From Allorhodopirellula solitaria (GTDB lineage Bacteria > Planctomycetota > Planctomycetia > Pirellulales > Pirellulaceae): DNA of 64,000 nt. Shown in pieces: positions 62,847 to 64,000 of the stretch (its first letter is position 1; each line of letters starts with the position of its first letter). Below the pieces are notes generated by a model. The model was not told where the DNA came from. It did not search any database and was given only the letters and a program-made list of their open reading frames with translations. Position numbers and translations under genes: made by a program. The stretch covers positions 186,001 through 250,000 of the forward strand of contig NZ_SJPK01000002.1 in the NCBI RefSeq assembly GCF_007859855.1, read 5' to 3'.

Positions 62847-64000
62847 CTAAGCGGTCTGTTCAACCGCCTTCGCCGCGTCACGTCGTTTCCGCCACCAGAA
62901 CCCCAGCACGACGGCGATGCCGTAAAGGACCCAGATAGTGGCGACGATCTGGAAGGACAGCGGGTTGGCTTTGTCACGATATTTTTCCAGGAATGACGTC
63001 AGGGCGGCCGCGACAGCACCGGCAGTCGCCAACCCCATCAGGACATTCCACACCAATCGGCTACCGCCGGTCGGTCGGTCCGCGCCGAGGATTCGATCGC
63101 TGTTCATCATCAGCCAAAAGGTGAAGTAGGCGATCGGTAGCAACATCACTGCGAAAGTACTGGCGAAGATCGCCAGCCAGAATCGCAAGCTATCATCGGT
63201 CCACATCGCCACCCAGCTGGCGCCGGTGAGCCCCGCGACGGCCACACCGAGTACAAACATGCCCTCACTGGATGGGCGGCCAGAAATTTCGCGAAATGCA
63301 TACCCATTGATCAGCATCAAGATGATGATGGTGGAGAATCCCATACCAAAGACGCCCAGCCCGAAGACGAGTTTTGCTCTGCTCTGGCCCAACAGGGGAG
63401 CCAACGTTTGAGACAACTCAAATGCGTCGCGTTTAACGAGAGCTCCCGCCAAACGTTTCTCCGCGTCAGGCAAGTCTGCCATCATCTGCAGTTTCGTTGC
63501 TTGATCGGTCGATTCCGCAGCGTCACCGAGAGTCGCCTCAACGCGATGCAGTAGATCCTTTTCCACCTTCGGGAACAGCGGAGATTGCTGCATGACGGCG
63601 ACGTCAGTCGATGCGAGTTTATCGTCAATTTTGTTGTGGAAGGAAGAGGCTGCCGCGATCACCACGCAGCTCGTCACGAGCACGAAGGGGATCGCCATCC
63701 CGGTCGCCAAATCGAATCGTGCCAGGCCCCGGAAGGTTCGGTCCCAACCACGCGCCAGCATCGAGTAGGGCAGTAGAAATGTCATGTTGATGCCGACTGC
63801 GGTCGCGATGGCTGAAATCATCACGCTTCGCTGGGTAGGCATTAAGCGGTCCAACCAGAAGGTTTGAGCGTCGGGAGCCAAGCCGCCGATCAGCTCACGA
63901 AGGTCGCCGGCAGGGCGTACGAACTGAGTGAAATCGGGGATCATTCCTACCATCATATTGCCAAAGCTGATCTCTCCTTTGCTTAATAGCAGAATCGCGA
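62847..64000 (-). CDS. Nramp-like divalent metal transporter, 5' end outside window
   Basis: The frame is open from the stop at 62847 to the right edge; a methionine pair at 63956 is internal, since SKGEISFGN reads through before it. The visible part has about seven membrane spans. SAIATAVGINMTFLLPYSMLARGW followed by RFDLATGMAIPFVLVTS is the pattern of the Nramp-like proteins common in planctomycetes, although the MPH metal motif of classic Nramp is not present here. Substrate is therefore uncertain. A hydrophilic loop of about 75 residues (ASTDVAVMQQ to LSQTLAP) interrupts the spans. Confidence 0.65.
   Translation of the reverse strand, partial: AILLLSKGEISFGNMMVGMIPDFTQFVRPAGDLRELIGGLAPDAQTFWLDRLMPTQRSVMISAIATAVGINMTFLLPYSMLARGWDRTFRGLARFDLATGMAIPFVLVTSCVVIAAASSFHNKIDDKLASTDVAVMQQSPLFPKVEKDLLHRVEATLGDAAESTDQATKLQMMADLPDAEKRLAGALVKRDAFELSQTLAPLLGQSRAKLVFGLGVFGMGFSTIIILMLINGYAFREISGRPSSEGMFVLGVAVAGLTGASWVAMWTDDSLRFWLAIFASTFAVMLLPIAYFTFWLMMNSDRILGADRPTGGSRLVWNVLMGLATAGAVAAALTSFLEKYRDKANPLSFQIVATIWVLYGIAVVLGFWWRKRRDAAKAVEQTA

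Overview
The window looks like chromosomal DNA of a planctomycete, most likely a Rhodopirellula-type member of the Pirellulaceae. The evidence is family content rather than a marker gene: a DUF1559 prepilin-like protein, a DUF1592-type cytochrome next to a DUF1552 protein, several CRTAC1 (FG-GAP plus ASPIC/UnbV) proteins, two Ser/Thr kinases each near an ECF sigma factor, and many secreted proteins of unknown function. I saw no tRNA, rRNA or CRISPR array.

Layout. 1-4414 (-): two tandem TPR lipoproteins, the second with a full CRTAC1 part. 4505-7945: DUF4416 protein, RlmN, a secreted endonuclease/exonuclease/phosphatase and a small secreted protein. 8290-13099 (+): a membrane pentaheme cytochrome with TPRs, translationally coupled to a CRTAC1 protein. 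13124-16902 (-): DUF1552 and DUF1592-type cytochrome pair. 17115-24058 (+): ECF sigma factor, kinase with an anti-sigma-like N-terminus, then three envelope proteins. 24141-28010 (+): an accessory-looking, locally A/T-richer block with a DUF3696-type ATPase, a partner overlapping it by one base, a group II intron relic, a HerA-like ATPase fragment and a short direct repeat. 28014-43107: secreted glycosidase-like protein, DUF1559 protein and lipoprotein, Gfo/Idh/MocA oxidoreductase, VWA protein, metalloprotease-like plus HEAT-repeat pair, CitG-like and haloalkane-dehalogenase-like pair, and a membrane pyrophosphatase. 43116-48366 (-): kdsD, kdsC and a giant LptC/LptA-like protein, pointing to LPS (Kdo) synthesis and transport. 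48825-54068: long acidic secreted protein, SprT-like protein and PolX. 54098-56456 (-): two ExbD proteins, dienelactone hydrolase and a zinc-ribbon protein. 56737-62455 (-): PQQ-propeller protein, ECF sigma factor (TIGR02999 type), APC permease and Ser/Thr kinase. 62847-64000 (-): Nramp-like transporter running off the window.

How the genes work together. Head-to-tail overlaps (ATGA, GTGA, TAATG, TGATG) mark tightly coupled pairs: 24141/25700, 30258/31160, 35633/37768, 38892/39800, the kds-lpt genes and the two exbD genes. Two separate ECF sigma-kinase neighbourhoods suggest envelope or environmental signalling. The candidate for an undescribed system is the ATPase-partner pair at 24141-26725, which lies beside mobile-element debris, as defence genes often do. 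All functional statements come from reading motifs by eye; no database search was run.
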